Shown here piece by piece: positions 1 to 14,200 of a stretch of 64,000 nt of DNA (position 1 is the stretch's first letter; every line of letters starts with the position of its first letter). The notes under the pieces were generated by a model. The model made no database searches, had not been told where the DNA came from, and worked only from the letters and a program-made list of their open reading frames with translations. The position numbers and the translations under genes were made by a program. Source of the stretch: Ricinus communis (taxonomy: Eukaryota; Streptophyta; Magnoliopsida; Malpighiales; Euphorbiaceae); NCBI RefSeq assembly GCF_019578655.1, contig NC_063262.1, positions 5,897,582 to 5,961,581 on the forward strand, in the 5' to 3' direction.

Positions 1-968
1 TTTAACTCTTTCACTTTTTATTTTTATGGTAATTTCTTTTGAAAATTTAACATTAGGGCTTCATTGTCCTTTATGGAGATTATTAGTACGGAAATATTTT
101 ATGAGAAAGTGAAATATTTTCTGTTTGGCTTTAACATTGAAATTCAACTACACAATTCTTTTTGGTGTTTTGGAGTACACCATAAAATTTAAGTTTATTT
201 CAACTTAGAAACCATGGGAATGATTGGACCTGTGAGAACTCCATTTATTTTCCTGTGCTTAGTTTTAGTGTACTTGAATAAAGTGAAATGGGGTAAATTG
301 TGGCGATCATGTATGATCTAATAAAGATAGACAACAGTTTGCATTGGTTTCTGAACTGGTGGATACATTTAATGTTTCTCATGATCCTTCTTTTCTGAGT
401 TTGTAAAAGTATGGTAACTTTATTGTTTTCTTTTTAATTAGGAAATTATATTTTGCGGCCGCTTATTCTTCACATGTTAAACACTGGAAAACAGAGGCTT
501 CTTTTGTTTGCGAAATAAATGAAGTTTAACATTATAGCATAATGGTGTTGCAAGGTTTTCAGGGTATTTTAGGAATACCATAAATGTTGACATGCCAATC
601 ATCTGATATTGTCAATTAGGACATGGGTCATGATCGGAAAAGAGTATGGAGGGGGCTATAATTTTAGGAAAATTCTGTCGTAACTTGTATGTGAAGGTGA
701 AATTCTTGGGGTTTGAGTATAGTATGCCGTTGGTGTAGGAGATTCTTGGTTGATGGTCATATTCTTTTGGATTTGTGGATTATCTGTCTTGTAAATGATT
801 TTCTTTCTTTCTTTTGGATTTTTGGATTATCTGTCTTGTAAATGATTTGTGGATTATCTGTCTTGTAAATGATTTCCTTTCTTTTTGTACTAGGGTTTCA
901 CCCCCTGGTACCCCTTAGTAAATTCTCACATGTATTGATAAAAAAACATGTTCACATGTTCTGAATAG
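1..968. other. Intron sequence of the KAC kinesin gene
   Basis: No exon of the missing KAC N-terminus could be found here. The stretch is AT-rich and ends in the acceptor before the first visible exon at 969. It holds a NotI-like GC octamer near 457 and the triple repeat at 776-874. Confidence 0.6.
776..874. repeat. Three near-identical 25-bp direct repeats in a KAC intron
   Basis: The unit begins tggattatctgtcttgtaaa. Copies start at 776, 823 and 850. The first two are separated by a pyrimidine-rich spacer and the last two are nearly contiguous. Confidence 0.85.
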
Positions 969-2199
969 CTTGCAAAAGAAGATTACCTGGAATTGAGGCA
1001 AGAAGCAAGTGATCTGCAGGAATACTCTAATGCAAAACTTGATCGAGTAACACGCTATTTAGGTGTTCTTGCTGAGAAAACTCGCAAGCTAGGTAAGGAA
1101 TTGAGTTCTTCTCCAATTCTGTTTTGAACTGAATTAAATACTTTTAGAGGACAATCTTTCACCCTAGAGATGGGTGTTAGTCTTTCTGTTTGGAAATAAC
1201 TTAATGCATTTGATGTGGATTTGTCTGAGATTACTTTTATAAGTTTTCTGTCAATCTTCTGTACGCATAAGAAGAATTAATATTGCATGCTAGTAAGATT
1301 GTGTTATGGACATAATTAATCCTTAAAATAGTGAATTTGTGAAAAAATTTCAAATATGTAAAACATTTTATGTGCTTCACACTGTCACACCATCTTTGCT
1401 TCTTTTTTCTCAAGGTTTTGTTGTTGGTGGGTTCTGTTGATGGATTTGAACTTTATCTAAATATAAATGCCAGATCAAGTTGCCTTTGAAACTGAGGCTC
1501 GAATATCTCCATTGATCCATGAGAAGAAAAGGCTGTTTAACGACTTGCTGACGGCCAAAGGTGCTAATCTTCTGTAACTTTATCTTTTCTGACTTGTCTG
1601 TAATGTGCAAACATTCACTTGTACTCAGTATTAATTCTTTTCTGTATGTAATTTTTTTTGAAATATACTGGATTGAGATAACACAATTTCATGAAGTAGT
1701 CACTTGATAAAACTAAGTTTTTAATTTCAGGAAATATAAAGGTTTTCTGTCGTGCAAGACCATTATTTGAAGATGAAGGTCCTTCCATCATTGAATTTCC
1801 CGATGAGTGCACTGTCCGCATCACTACTGGTGATGATACCATTGCCAACCCCAAAAAGGATTTTGAATTTGACAAAGTGTATGGACCCCATGTTGGACAA
1901 GGTTTTTATACAAAAACTTTTGCTATATATGTGAATCTTCTATGTATAATTTTTCTTTCTTATTAATCATAATGGCCCTAGGAAATGGGGAACTTTCTGG
2001 AACTCATCCTCAGTTATTGTTTTATTTTACTTGTGCCATGGCAGTGTGTCAGCTTCTGTATTAAACTTCTTGGCTTGGATGTTTGTTATGCAGCTGAACT
2101 GTTTAGTAATGTTCAACCATTTGTGCAATCAGCTTTGGATGGATACAATGTTTCAATATTTGCTTATGGACAAACTCGCTCTGGAAAGACACACACTAT

Positions 2200-2233
<34 letters not shown>

Positions 2234-5200
2234 GATCTTTATATTTAATGTATTATGTTTGTGCATATAATATGTAGACAGGGACAAGCAGACACTCGTG
2301 TTTTTGTGTATTATATCTTTTTCCTTCATGCATGTACATGCATAAGAATGTGTTTCTGTGTAGATTAGTCGTAAAGGTTTTGTAAGTTTGAAATGCTTGA
2401 TCATTATTATCATATTGTTGCATATCATATTACACATAAACATAGTCTTAAAAAATTAGAGTGGTTAAGTCTTAAGTCAGGTTGATTGGTGACATATCTT
2501 TTCTCCTTTTGGATCTGAAATTCTCTATGTTCATTCTTTAGACATCATAATCTTTTGAAAGCAGCTGAATAATTTTAAAAGAAACCAAAACATGTAGTGA
2601 TTAAGCTAGATTTTCTATTTTGATTCTTCTGGTTTTGTTGCCTTTTGATGGCATTTAATTGCCTTCTTAGTATGCCTTTGGCATACTTTAGGAATCTAAT
2701 ATGTACATTGCTTCTTTGACATGATCTTACTTCTTTTTTCCTCCAGGAAGGATCTAGCCATGATCGTGGTCTATACGCACGATGTTTTGAGGAATTGTTT
2801 GATTTAGCTAACTCCGATTCAACTTCTACTTCTCGATTCAATTTCTTTGTCACAGTTTTCGAGCTTTATAATGAACAGGTCATGCGCTAATCTCTTTCTG
2901 TCTCTAGACTTCTTTTGTCCACTGTTTAATAGCTGAGTTTTCTGGGTTTAGTTTGTTGCATTTTATTTGGTTTGCATTGTGACTAAATTATAACTTCAAC
3001 ATGCCATCTTTGCTCTAATCTTGACCTTTTTCATGCTCTTACAGATAAGAGATTTGCTATCAGAATCAGAGAGCGGTCTGCAGAAGATTCACATGGGATT
3101 GGAAGAATCTCTTATCGAACTTGTGCAAGCAAAAGTAGATAATCCCTTAGAATTTTCTAAAGTCTTGAAAGCTGCATTTCAGGCTCGGGGAAGCAACATA
3201 TCAAAGTTCAATGTTTCTCATTTGTATGGCTTATATTTTCTACCTGCTAAGACTGCTCTCTCTCTCTCTCTCTCTCCCTCTCTCTCTCATATGACGATAC
3301 TTTGTTGTGCATTTACTTAGTCAACTATTAGAAGAAGAATTTATAACCTCTCCAGTCAGAAATAAATTCTTGGACAATGCGTTAGAAAAACACCATACTT
3401 AGGTTGTGAAGATTATTAAAATGATTGCGTTGATATATCATCAATCCTGAACTTAAATCACTTAATTATTTATGCTTAATGTGGTATATTTGTTTGAAAG
3501 GACCAGTTTTCGTTTGTGAAAATTAAACTTCATTCCTTACTGTATTTATTAATATTCAGACTCCCAGTAATCCTCGTCCTAATTTAAATGCATTATTCAA
3601 TAAAAAACTATAAGCTTTTATTTCCTAAAAATAAGATTACATAATAAAACCTCAAAATAAGAATTGTTGCAGCGCAGAATCTCATGGATAACTTTCACTA
3701 ATTTTCTCTGGAAAATTTAGAAATCACTACAATTCTAGGAAACTCACAAGAACCCCAATTAGCCGGGTTGGAATTAAAAGAAACGTAATTAAAAGTCATA
3801 AGACTGTTAAAAGGACAGCTGGGGGTCTCTTGTGGCTTGTATTATTAATTTTGGAGGACAGTTCTGAATATTTTGGTAGTGCCTTCTTTTTAAAGTTTGC
3901 TAAAATGTTATATTCCCTTGTGTTCCAACCTTTTTAGCTGTTAAAATTTTAATGAAATAAGCATCAAAGCTGCAACCTTAAACTTTACGCAGTGATCTCC
4001 AGAAAAAAGAAGAGACAAATCACAAGCTTGTTTATAGTACTAAGTTTATAATTTCTACAGCAAATTTATATATTGTTGTCAGGTTCTGCTATATATTGGG
4101 TGAAACTGCCATCAATTCTGTGGTGGTGATTTTAAGTTCTTATCTCGTTAATTTATGTAAATTTCTTGTCTTGCACTTGTCAGGATCATTACAATACATG
4201 TGTATTATAACAACTTGATCAGTGGAGAAAACTTGTACAGCAAACTTTCTCTTGTTGATCTGGCTGGAAGCGAAGGCTTAATTACAGAAGATGATAGTGG
4301 AGAGCGTGTGACAGACTTGCTGCATGTGATGAAATCACTTTCAGCGTATGTTGTGTTGGCACTTTTTCTTGTTTAATAATATTGAGGAGGTTTTTGGACT
4401 CGGGAGTTGTTGAAGCTGAGATTATTTCTTTTTTAGTTTTTTCTGGGAATAGAATATAGTTTGAGACACTTGGTTGGCAAGGTGGGGCATTTATTATCCA
4501 CTTACTTTGTGAAGTTGCAATGATTTTGACATTTACGACCTGTCCTTTCCGAGTTTCATTTTATCATTCCATTGCATGGTCTTACTGCAATATATCTTTT
4601 GCTTGTAGGTTGGGGGATGTTTTATCTTCTTTGACTTCAAGGAAGGATGTTGTTCCTTATGAAAATTCAATGCTCACAAAACTACTTGCAGACTCCCTAG
4701 GTATCATGCTCTTGTCATGTATGAATGAAATTTTTTTCCAATGTTTCAGTATGAATTATAAGATCAACAAAATTGACTTCTTTAGAATGGCCTAAATGGT
4801 GATTTTCTAATTGTGCTCTATTCACATTATATTAAATTGTTCTTTAGTTTATTTGTTTTTAGGTATGTGGTTGCCATTTAATTGATGTTAATCCATTAGC
4901 TAATTGGTATACTGGGTACACATGGTAGGTATAATAGGTTTTGCTGGAATTTTGTTTTCTCGAGTAGTTTGAGTTCTTTTGATGTCAACAACTATGATAG
5001 AAACATTTATGCTTCATTGCTTAGATCTTCAACCAGAAATCACACTATGATGCTGTGAATCATGTTGGCCTTATTGTTGGATGATACAATACTGGTCCTT
5101 ACTTCTTTTTGTGTTCTATCCAATGATCCATCTAGAATGTTGTTGCTATTGATCTGTCAGAAAAGAGTATTCTTCTATTTTTCTTTCAATAAGGAATTGA

Positions 5201-8200
5201 GTTCACTGCTTGTCCAATTGCTGCGTTCTTTCTCCCTCTTGTTTCCTTTACCTCAATAACCTTTTTCTTTCTTGATTAGGAATGGTCAATATTTCTTCCC
5301 TTTTCTTTTTGCAGGTGGAAGCTCAAAAACTTTGATGATACTCAATGTTTTTCCAAATGCAGCACATTTGTCCGAGACATTATCATCCCTCAATTTCTGC
5401 TCCAGGGCTCGAAACGCTATATTAAGCCTTGGAAATCGTGATACAATTAAGAAATGGAGAGATGTGGTAATTTCTTCTTCTTACTTTTAAAATCAGTGGT
5501 TTTGCTTAATAATTAATTGGTGTAGGATAGGGTGTCATGTATTTCATAATTAAAATAAACTCAACTTAGTAGCATACCTCTTGGCTGCATCAACTGTCGA
5601 GGACCTTGTGCAGACAAAATCTGGAACCAGCTTACTTTTCTTGCTTAGAAAAAGGGCCAATCATAGTAAAACAAAAGAATTGATAAATTTGGAGAACACA
5701 CTTTGAGCATGATTTTGGTTTGTTTTTCCTTTCTTTAACGAGGAAAGAAGTTCTATTAAGAAATAAAGGAGATGATCATGTGGAGTATGTAATCCTCTTT
5801 TGGAATCAACATAGAACTACAGGAAAAAGCATAAAGCCAAGACTAATCTAATGACCCCCAATCGAGTTTAAGTAATACTTATTTAATTTTCCTTGAAAGC
5901 TCCTCAAGCATAAGCCCATAGAAGCAGACAAGTTACCTTGTGGACAGAACAAGTTGAGTGACAAGCTCTAAATTTTGAAAATGCATTTCCTGTTCGAACA
6001 AATTCTCCATAATACTGCCAAAAAAAATCCTAAATTTGGCATTTATGCTAACATAAATCCTCTTTGTTTTAAACCAACAAATATCTCCAGATAATGCTTG
6101 AAAGAACAGTAAAACACTAAAAGTTGATTTCGAGAATGAGGCGCACCATGCTTATAGCACATAACAAAATAAGCTGGAGGACCTTCCTTCTCTTATGCAA
6201 TGCATCACTAGTATCCCTCCTTTTGAGATTTACTCGCCAAATGTAAGCCCTTGATTTGAGTGACACTTGTAACTTTTCGAATTTTATTGTCAAGTGAAAA
6301 AGATTTTATTAGTCCAGTGAAAAGAATAGTCATGAGAGGAACAAATGAATGGAAGAATTTGGTAGAGTCTTCCAGAGAATCTATAGACCAAATCCTCCTA
6401 TGCGCCCTGGGCCGCCACTAGATAGACTCAACTCAACTAAGCCTTGATCCCAAACTACTTGGTGTTTGCTATGTGAATATGTTGTCTCCTTTGTACTCAG
6501 TTAAGACTTTCATTTATGCAGTTGAAGAGAATCTAACTAGTAAATGATGAATATAACTTCATCATCTCACTGTCATGAAGATTTCTATAAATTTTAGTGA
6601 AAGTTCTAGGAGAAGATATTGTTAGTATGAGCTAAAAAGTGGGAAACAGTAGCATTATCCAAAGCAAAAAATGTAATTAGCGAGGTAAGAAAAATATTTT
6701 GGACTGCACCAGATATCTTCCAGAAGCAAATACAAGTCCCATCATTAGTATTGTATTTATTAATAGGAAAAACAGAAATGTACCAGATATGAACTTCCAA
6801 AGGTTCTTATGTGTGAAATTTACTCTTGTTGTTGCATCTTCCATTTTGCTATTTGGGATTCATGTTCTTTTCTTGTTTACTTTTTTTTTTTCTGAACTTC
6901 CTGTTGGAAATATAACTGTTGAGTCTACATAACTTTTGTAGTTCAGCATGCCATAATCTAAAAATTCTTTGCTGGAACTTCATGGATATAGCACCATCAT
7001 GGAAGATATCAATTCTCTAGTTTGTGACGGCTCTTGTAGGCAAATGATGCAAGGAAAGAGTTATATGAAAAGGAAAAGGAAATCCAGGATCTGAAACAAG
7101 AGGTTTTGGGACTAAAGCAAGCGCTTAAAGATGCTAATGATCAGTGTGTCCTACTCTACAATGAAGTTCAGAAGGCATGGAAAGTCTCATTCACATTGCA
7201 ATCAGACTTAAAGGTTTGTAATTTGATGATTTTTATATACTTGCTATTTTTTGATGAATGATGACATGCATCTGTGTTTCATTGCAAAAGCTCTACATTC
7301 TCTTTATTCTTTTGGGTTGGGTATTGGTATAAGATTGTTTATAGTTCCCTGCTTCTTCCACACCTCCAAATTCCATGTCTTACAATTAATAATGTTGCCG
7401 CTTCAGGTAAGTACTAAATTGTTTCATTGCTTTTGTTTGATTGATGCAGTCTGAGAATATCATGCTTGCAGACAAGCATAAGAATGAAAAGGAACAAAAT
7501 ACTCAGCTTAGAAATCAAGTGGCTCAGTTGTTACAAATGGAACAGGAGCAGAAAATACAGATGCAGCAACGAGATTCCACAATTCAGACATTGCAGGTTG
7601 GTGTGTATCAATTTTCTTTTATATCGTGAGGTTCTTTAATAGATTTTAGTAGGTATAATCATAAAGTTTCTTTCACTTACATGGAATTACCATGTCATGC
7701 TACTTCCACATGAATGCAATATTATTCATTTATTTTATGAGGATTAAGAGTTCTGGCTGTTGATGAATATCTTTTCTGCTTAATGTGCTCTACCTAGAAC
7801 TGCTTTGACATTTCTCTCATTCTTGATATGAGCATGTTTCCAGGTTGTATCAGGGCTTTAACTAATGTATAGGTTATGGTATTAGCTATCGGTCTCAGTT
7901 GTGCTCTTAGCTTGTATGTGATCGTATTGCTGGCAGTCTGGCAAAACTATGATTATTCTTTTGAAAAAAAAGGCTTAAATTCATAATTTATTATCAATTT
8001 AACTAAAAATTCAACCAATTATTATAATAAATATCAAACAAACTATTCACTCACATGAAATCATGAGGGCAATAGCGTGTAATAGTTTTGCTTCATAAGA
8101 AAATAATGAATTTATATGAAGAAACCACTTTCTACAAAAATGTCTATATATAAAAAAGAAGATGAAAAAGGGTTGACTATCCAAATGCAGAATTCATAAG

Positions 8201-11200
8201 AAATCAACTTTGGAATTTTTTTTAAATGTACATATAGCCCGATTCATATAAGTGAGCTGCCAATTGCAAAACAAATTACAGTTCAAGCCCAGAAGATACT
8301 AGGGCTTTAAAAGAAGAAAGCTTTCATTAGAAACTAGGGAAGCTCGAGAGATGGATATAGAAAAGCAGAAAGAAAAATGTCCAGCTACCGAATTCCAGCC
8401 CCTGTTCCAATTGCTTATTTCAATATGACAAAGTGTGTAGATTAAAATTCACAAATGATAGGTTTATTGGGATTGTTGAAGTTAAAACATTTTGAATCCT
8501 AACAATCAATGAGTGGAAGAGTAACGTGGACCTCCAAAGCTCTATGCATATCATTTGAAATATAATCAAATGGATACTTGGGTTACTAATGTATCCCTCG
8601 GTTTGTTTTATGCATGCAAACTGATATGTGCTAAGGATGAGTTTTTGAGTACAGTGGATTCTTTCAATTTATTCTTTTCTTTTAACTTCTTGCAGTTAAA
8701 TACCCCTTATTAATAATATGAACTACATTTCTAGCATTTCCTTTTCTTTTTCTTTTTTCTTTTTAAATTTTTTAGGGACTATCTAACTTAAGTTAAAGCG
8801 TGCGCTATATTATTGAGATGCAAAATTTGATTTTTCAGTAAGCAAACCCTTCTCTTTCTGAATACTGATTTTATCATATTAACTCACTAGTTTAAACTTT
8901 ATCCAAAGACGGTTTGGTGTAAGTGTTAATTCGACCGACAAATTCTAACTCGTAAAAATTGTACAAGTTGACTTGCAAGTTTAACAACTATGCCTCCTCT
9001 TCTTTCTTTCTTTTACTTTCCTCAAATGGCAAGTTCCATTTGGCATGCTAAAAAACCCATATGCACCAGGCAATACAACTCATATTGATTAATAATATCT
9101 AAAACCTGGCTTGCATTTATATATTTTATTTATATTAGTGCTACACAACTTGAATAAATCTTATGAATTTTTGTATCGAGTAGTTGGATGAGAGAAAAGT
9201 GGACATCTTGGGAGGGTTGGATCTATAACTAACTAAATGACTTTCAAATAAACCAATCAAAACAATTCATGTAGCTATTTTTCACTTCATAAGAAATAGA
9301 GTTTTCCTTTTTCACATTTTTGTGAGTTAGAGCTTAGTTAAAATTAGAATGAAAATAAAATGTCTAACTGTTGTTTCTCTTGTTCTAGTCAAAACTTGTT
9401 GTACATTGTCATATGATGATGTAAACACTTGCATTATTACGTAGGCCAAAATCAAAAGCATGGAGTCACAGCTCAATGAAGCGCTTCGTTCCAATGAAGG
9501 TAGGTCAGCACTTGATTCAGAATTAGGGCCTGGAGTTTCTTCGATTTCCAAGGCAACTGGGGATGGCATGGATTCTTCAGCAGTAACCAAAAAGCTTGAA
9601 GAAGAACTTAAAAAACGTGATGCACTGATTGAGGTTTGTTAACTCTACAAACCTACATGTTAAAATAGTTATGAATATTCAAAATTTAACTGAAATCTGG
9701 ACATCATTGCATAAGCCTCGACCTACGTGACAATAGGCCTATTTGAAATTGTTGTTGAGCGAAAAGAAATAGGTTTAGAATTTCTTTGATTTAATACATA
9801 TATATATATTGCTTTTGTCAAACTTGCTTTTGGAAAAAACATCAATTCACCTGCTTCTTTTGGAAAGCAGTTTTCAAACTCAAAATCTTTTCTTTTCTTT
9901 TTTTGTTTTTTTTTGAAAATTGGGTTTTGCAGAAGCAGTCCCAAAAGGGCTCAATGGAAGCTCCAGGTAATGCATTTGCATAAACCTGCTTACTTTCCTT
10001 TCTCCATGTGAATGGTATGGCCCTTATGGAGAAAAGGTAAGGAAAAGCAAGTACTGAATGATTTATGTGGTTTTCCTATCATCATGAATCCGTCAATCTT
10101 ATTCCCGACTTTATGGTCTTGCTTTCATATCCTTTACTTATTATTGACCATAACTGTGATATTGCAGAGACTGCATGAGGAAAACGAAAAATTGTTTGAT
10201 AGATTAACAGAGAAAGCATCACTAGTTGGATCTCCCCAGGTATTTTTTTTGCAATACTGTGAGGACATGTTTATATTTATTTTTATGCATGTATATATTG
10301 TTTTTTTGCTGATTCAACATCTGCATGCTTTTCAAATTTCTGTACCTTTTTGTCGGTATTATTCATTTCCTTCATTTACATGAAGTTACTATAAGTAAAT
10401 CATTTGAAATTTGAGGGTTCTGTGAGCTGTTTCACTTCACTTGTCAACATCATGCTATGTATATGAGTTAGGTTTAAAGAACTTAAAAATAAGGCTCGGT
10501 ATATGACACTGACTATCACCATCCATGTAAACTCCAAGATTTTAAAATCATTTGCTGATTCCAATTAGCTGAATGGTAATCTTGCATCGAGAAAAGCTTT
10601 TCTCTAGTGGCTTTCCAAATATGTATGTTTATGTATTTGTATGCAGGTAGGCAGGCATGAAAGTATTTATTTTAGATCAGGTTGTTAAAAATTATGTATC
10701 ATGTTCTGCTGGTCTGCTGGCTTTTATATGTTCACTGTTGTGCTTCCAAACTTCTATTGAGTTTTGTGTAAATTTTTTCACAGTTTCTGGTATGCCTAGT
10801 GGGATACTATCAATCTACTTTTGGCAATGATTCTTCTATTATTCACCTAACAATTGTATCTAAGTTTTAATTTCTACATTCTTTCTCAGGTGGCAAGTCC
10901 ATCACCCAGAGGAACAGTTAATGTTCAGACACGGGACATGGCAAGGTGTTATTCTAACACATTAAAGTAGATTTGATGGTTTTCTGTTTCTTATCTTCTT
11001 CATAGCCTTGTAGCTATATGCTGATTTCCTGTAATGTTTCTTTTATAACAGGAATGATAGCAACAATAAAGGACGTTCTATGGATGTTTCTTCACCACTG
11101 GTAGCAGATAAGACAGATGGCACAGTTGCTCTGGTTAAGTCGGGTTCTGAGAGTGTTAAATCTACACCAGCAGGAGAGTATCTTACAGCTGCCCTTAATG

Positions 11201-14200
11201 ACTTTGATCCTGACCAATATGACAGCCTTGCTGCAATTTCAGATGGAGCAAACAAGCTTTTGATGCTGGTACGTGTTTAATTGTTCTATAATTCGGTTTG
11301 AACGATGACTTTACAGACTCACTATGATCTGTTTGCTGTTTCGAAAAAAAAATTGTATTGGTCTTATAATGTATAATCAATGTGAAAGTGGGGAATAAAT
11401 GTGCTGTACCTTCTCATGGATAAGGCATAGAAAAGTTAGATCTATTCTAGTGCTTTTCTGACCAAATAGCTTATGCACTCATGTTTCTTTATCTTGGTTA
11501 ATTTTTCAATTGAAATAATTGTCAGAAAATCTTAGCTGTAGGAATTTTTATTATTTGTCTCTGCTCATTCCTCTATTATCTTTTTTCTGGTTTGATATTC
11601 TGATGCTTCATGTTTGTTGTTTGTCCTTTAACTTTTCAACTGGTTCCTGAGGGTAAACAGATGCTTTTATGTCTGTCCTGCTACTTAGAATTAACAATGA
11701 TTAGGCTTGATAATAGATAAAGAGAGCACATTGAATTTCCTATCTCTCTGGCTGAAAAATTTACATTATATGGCCTCATATTTTCTGTTTTTCCAAAATT
11801 CTGTCTTTCCTGTTTGTAACTATTGCTATTACAGGTGCTTGCAGCAGTCATTAAAGCAGGTGCTTCTAGAGAGCATGAAATACTTGCTGAAATTAGAGAC
11901 GCTGTGTTCTCTTTTATCCGTAAAATGGAGCCTAAAAGAGTGATGGATACCATGCTTGTTTCTCGGGTTAGAATTCTGTATATAAGATCTTTACTTGCTA
12001 GGTCCCCAGAACTGCAGTCTATAAAGGTAAAAATATGATGGCCTTTTATTCGCTTCTCTTCTGAGAATATCTTCTGTCACCTGTATCTCCACTGAGATCA
12101 CTATGCATGCTGTTTTACTTTCTACATTTGTAGGTTTCTCCTGTTGAGTGCTTTTTAGAGAAGGCTAATACTGGACGAAGTAGAAGTTCCAGCCGAAGTA
12201 GCAGTCCTGGAAGATCTCCCGTGCGTTATGCAGATGACCAGATCCAGGGATTCAGGGTGAATATAAAGCCAGAAAAGAAGTCTAAGTTGTCGTCAGTTGT
12301 TTTAAGGATGCGAGGAATTGATCAGGTAGCTGCTGTCATATTGTGCTATTTGCTGTTTTCTATTGTTCCACAATTTTGCTAAAAGAAAATGAAATTGTGG
12401 CTTCCTACAATGGATATCAAGCATTTGTACTAGGCGCAACCAAATCTAACTCAACCGAACCAAACTGGATACAAAGAGGAACTGTTTTAGGATTTGAATG
12501 GGCTGCGGGATTTTAGTTTAGGGCATGCTCACTTTTTTTCTCATGACATTATCGTGAAATTTGAATTTTGGAGCCACTTGGTTATGCTTCTGAAGCAATT
12601 TTTTGCAAGATATTCCTTCATGTTGGAAATGTACTCCAAGTCTTAGAATCTTCTTTTCATGTTCACAGGATACTTGGAGGCAACAGGTTACTGGTGGAAA
12701 ATTAAGAGAAATACAAGAGGAAGCAAAAAGTTTTGCTATAGGGAACAAGGGTCTTGCTGCTCTCTTTGTTCACACTCCAGCTGGTGAGCTGCAACGACAA
12801 ATTAGGTCCTGGCTTGCAGAACATTTTGAGTTTCTTTCTGTTACAGGGGATGATGCCTCAGGGGGGAACACTGGCCAGTTAGAACTCCTTTCAACTGCAA
12901 TTATGGATGGCTGGATGGCTGGACTGGGTGCTGCACTGCCCCCCAGTACTGACGCACTTGGGCAACTTCTGTCTGAGTATGCAAAGCGGGTCTATACTTC
13001 CCAATTGCAACACTTAAAGGTATATCTCTTCATTGGTTGTAACCTATTGTTAGGCAGCTGTTTCTGAATGAACATGTTATGGGTTTGATGGTAGGGTCAA
13101 TGTGAACTTTAGATGTGATGACTGAACCTGGTGATAACCTTCTGCTTATTGTTCACTCATATTTGCATCCAAGTTCCTTTTTTGCAAACATACGCTTTGT
13201 CATCTTTGGGAAGCTTTATTTCTCATGGAGTCATTTCTCACTAATATTCGGTGGAGAAATTTTTGGTCTCTGTATGCATTGCCAACCAAATTCTGTTTGA
13301 TCCTTATTGCATCGTCCCTTCTACTGAAGTTCTTCTTGGGGTAGGGCTTTAAAGATTCTGATCGAATATGTGAGAAAGTGTGTCACTGGGTAACTATACA
13401 AGGTACAGGTACTGCTATTTTACATGATTAGGCTTGTCTAAGAAAGCATATATTTCATGGTTTTGTTTTCTTTCATATCTCTTCTTTCTGGAGAGGAATT
13501 CTTTGGTGCTGAAAGGAGTCATATCCATTCTTGTGGGGTATTGGCATTTTTCCAGAGAGCATAGGTTTGGTCACAGCAGTGATGCTTCACCGAGGATGGA
13601 GTTTCATTGTAAATATTTTCTTGAAGATAGAGATAACTGAGCTGTTGAGAAAACAGTCTTTAACAGATATATTTGACACTTCAGATAAGAACTTGGAGAG
13701 GATTTATTGCTACAATGTTGAGAGTGGGGTTTTGTTTAGAGGAGTGATTTTATTCAGAACTTGAAGATGTAGATGCTGTGTACTGTAGTGTACTTCTCAT
13801 GGAACCTCGGGTGAAATTTTTGTGCATGCAACTAGAATCTTGAAAATGACTGGGATGGAAAACCAAAAGATTTAATCTGGAGTGAGAAAATAGAGCGGAG
13901 CTTTTGGTTTATATCATGGTTGTTAAAACAAAAGATTTAATCTGGAGTGAGAAAATAGAGTGGAGCTTTTGGTGCATATCTTGGTTGTTAAAAGTCTTGT
14001 ACCTGAATCTACCGGTAGAACACTACATTGATAAATGCACAACATACAAATATCCAAGAACTCTGGTCGCCCTTTTCTCCCATGAAATTGTTTTAACAAT
14101 CCTTCTTCTTCCTCCCCTTCTTCTCTGTCTCTCTCCATCTGCATGTAGTGCAGTCAACCTTTAAAAGCTTGGAGCTTTGGAATAAACCTGGAGGAATCTT

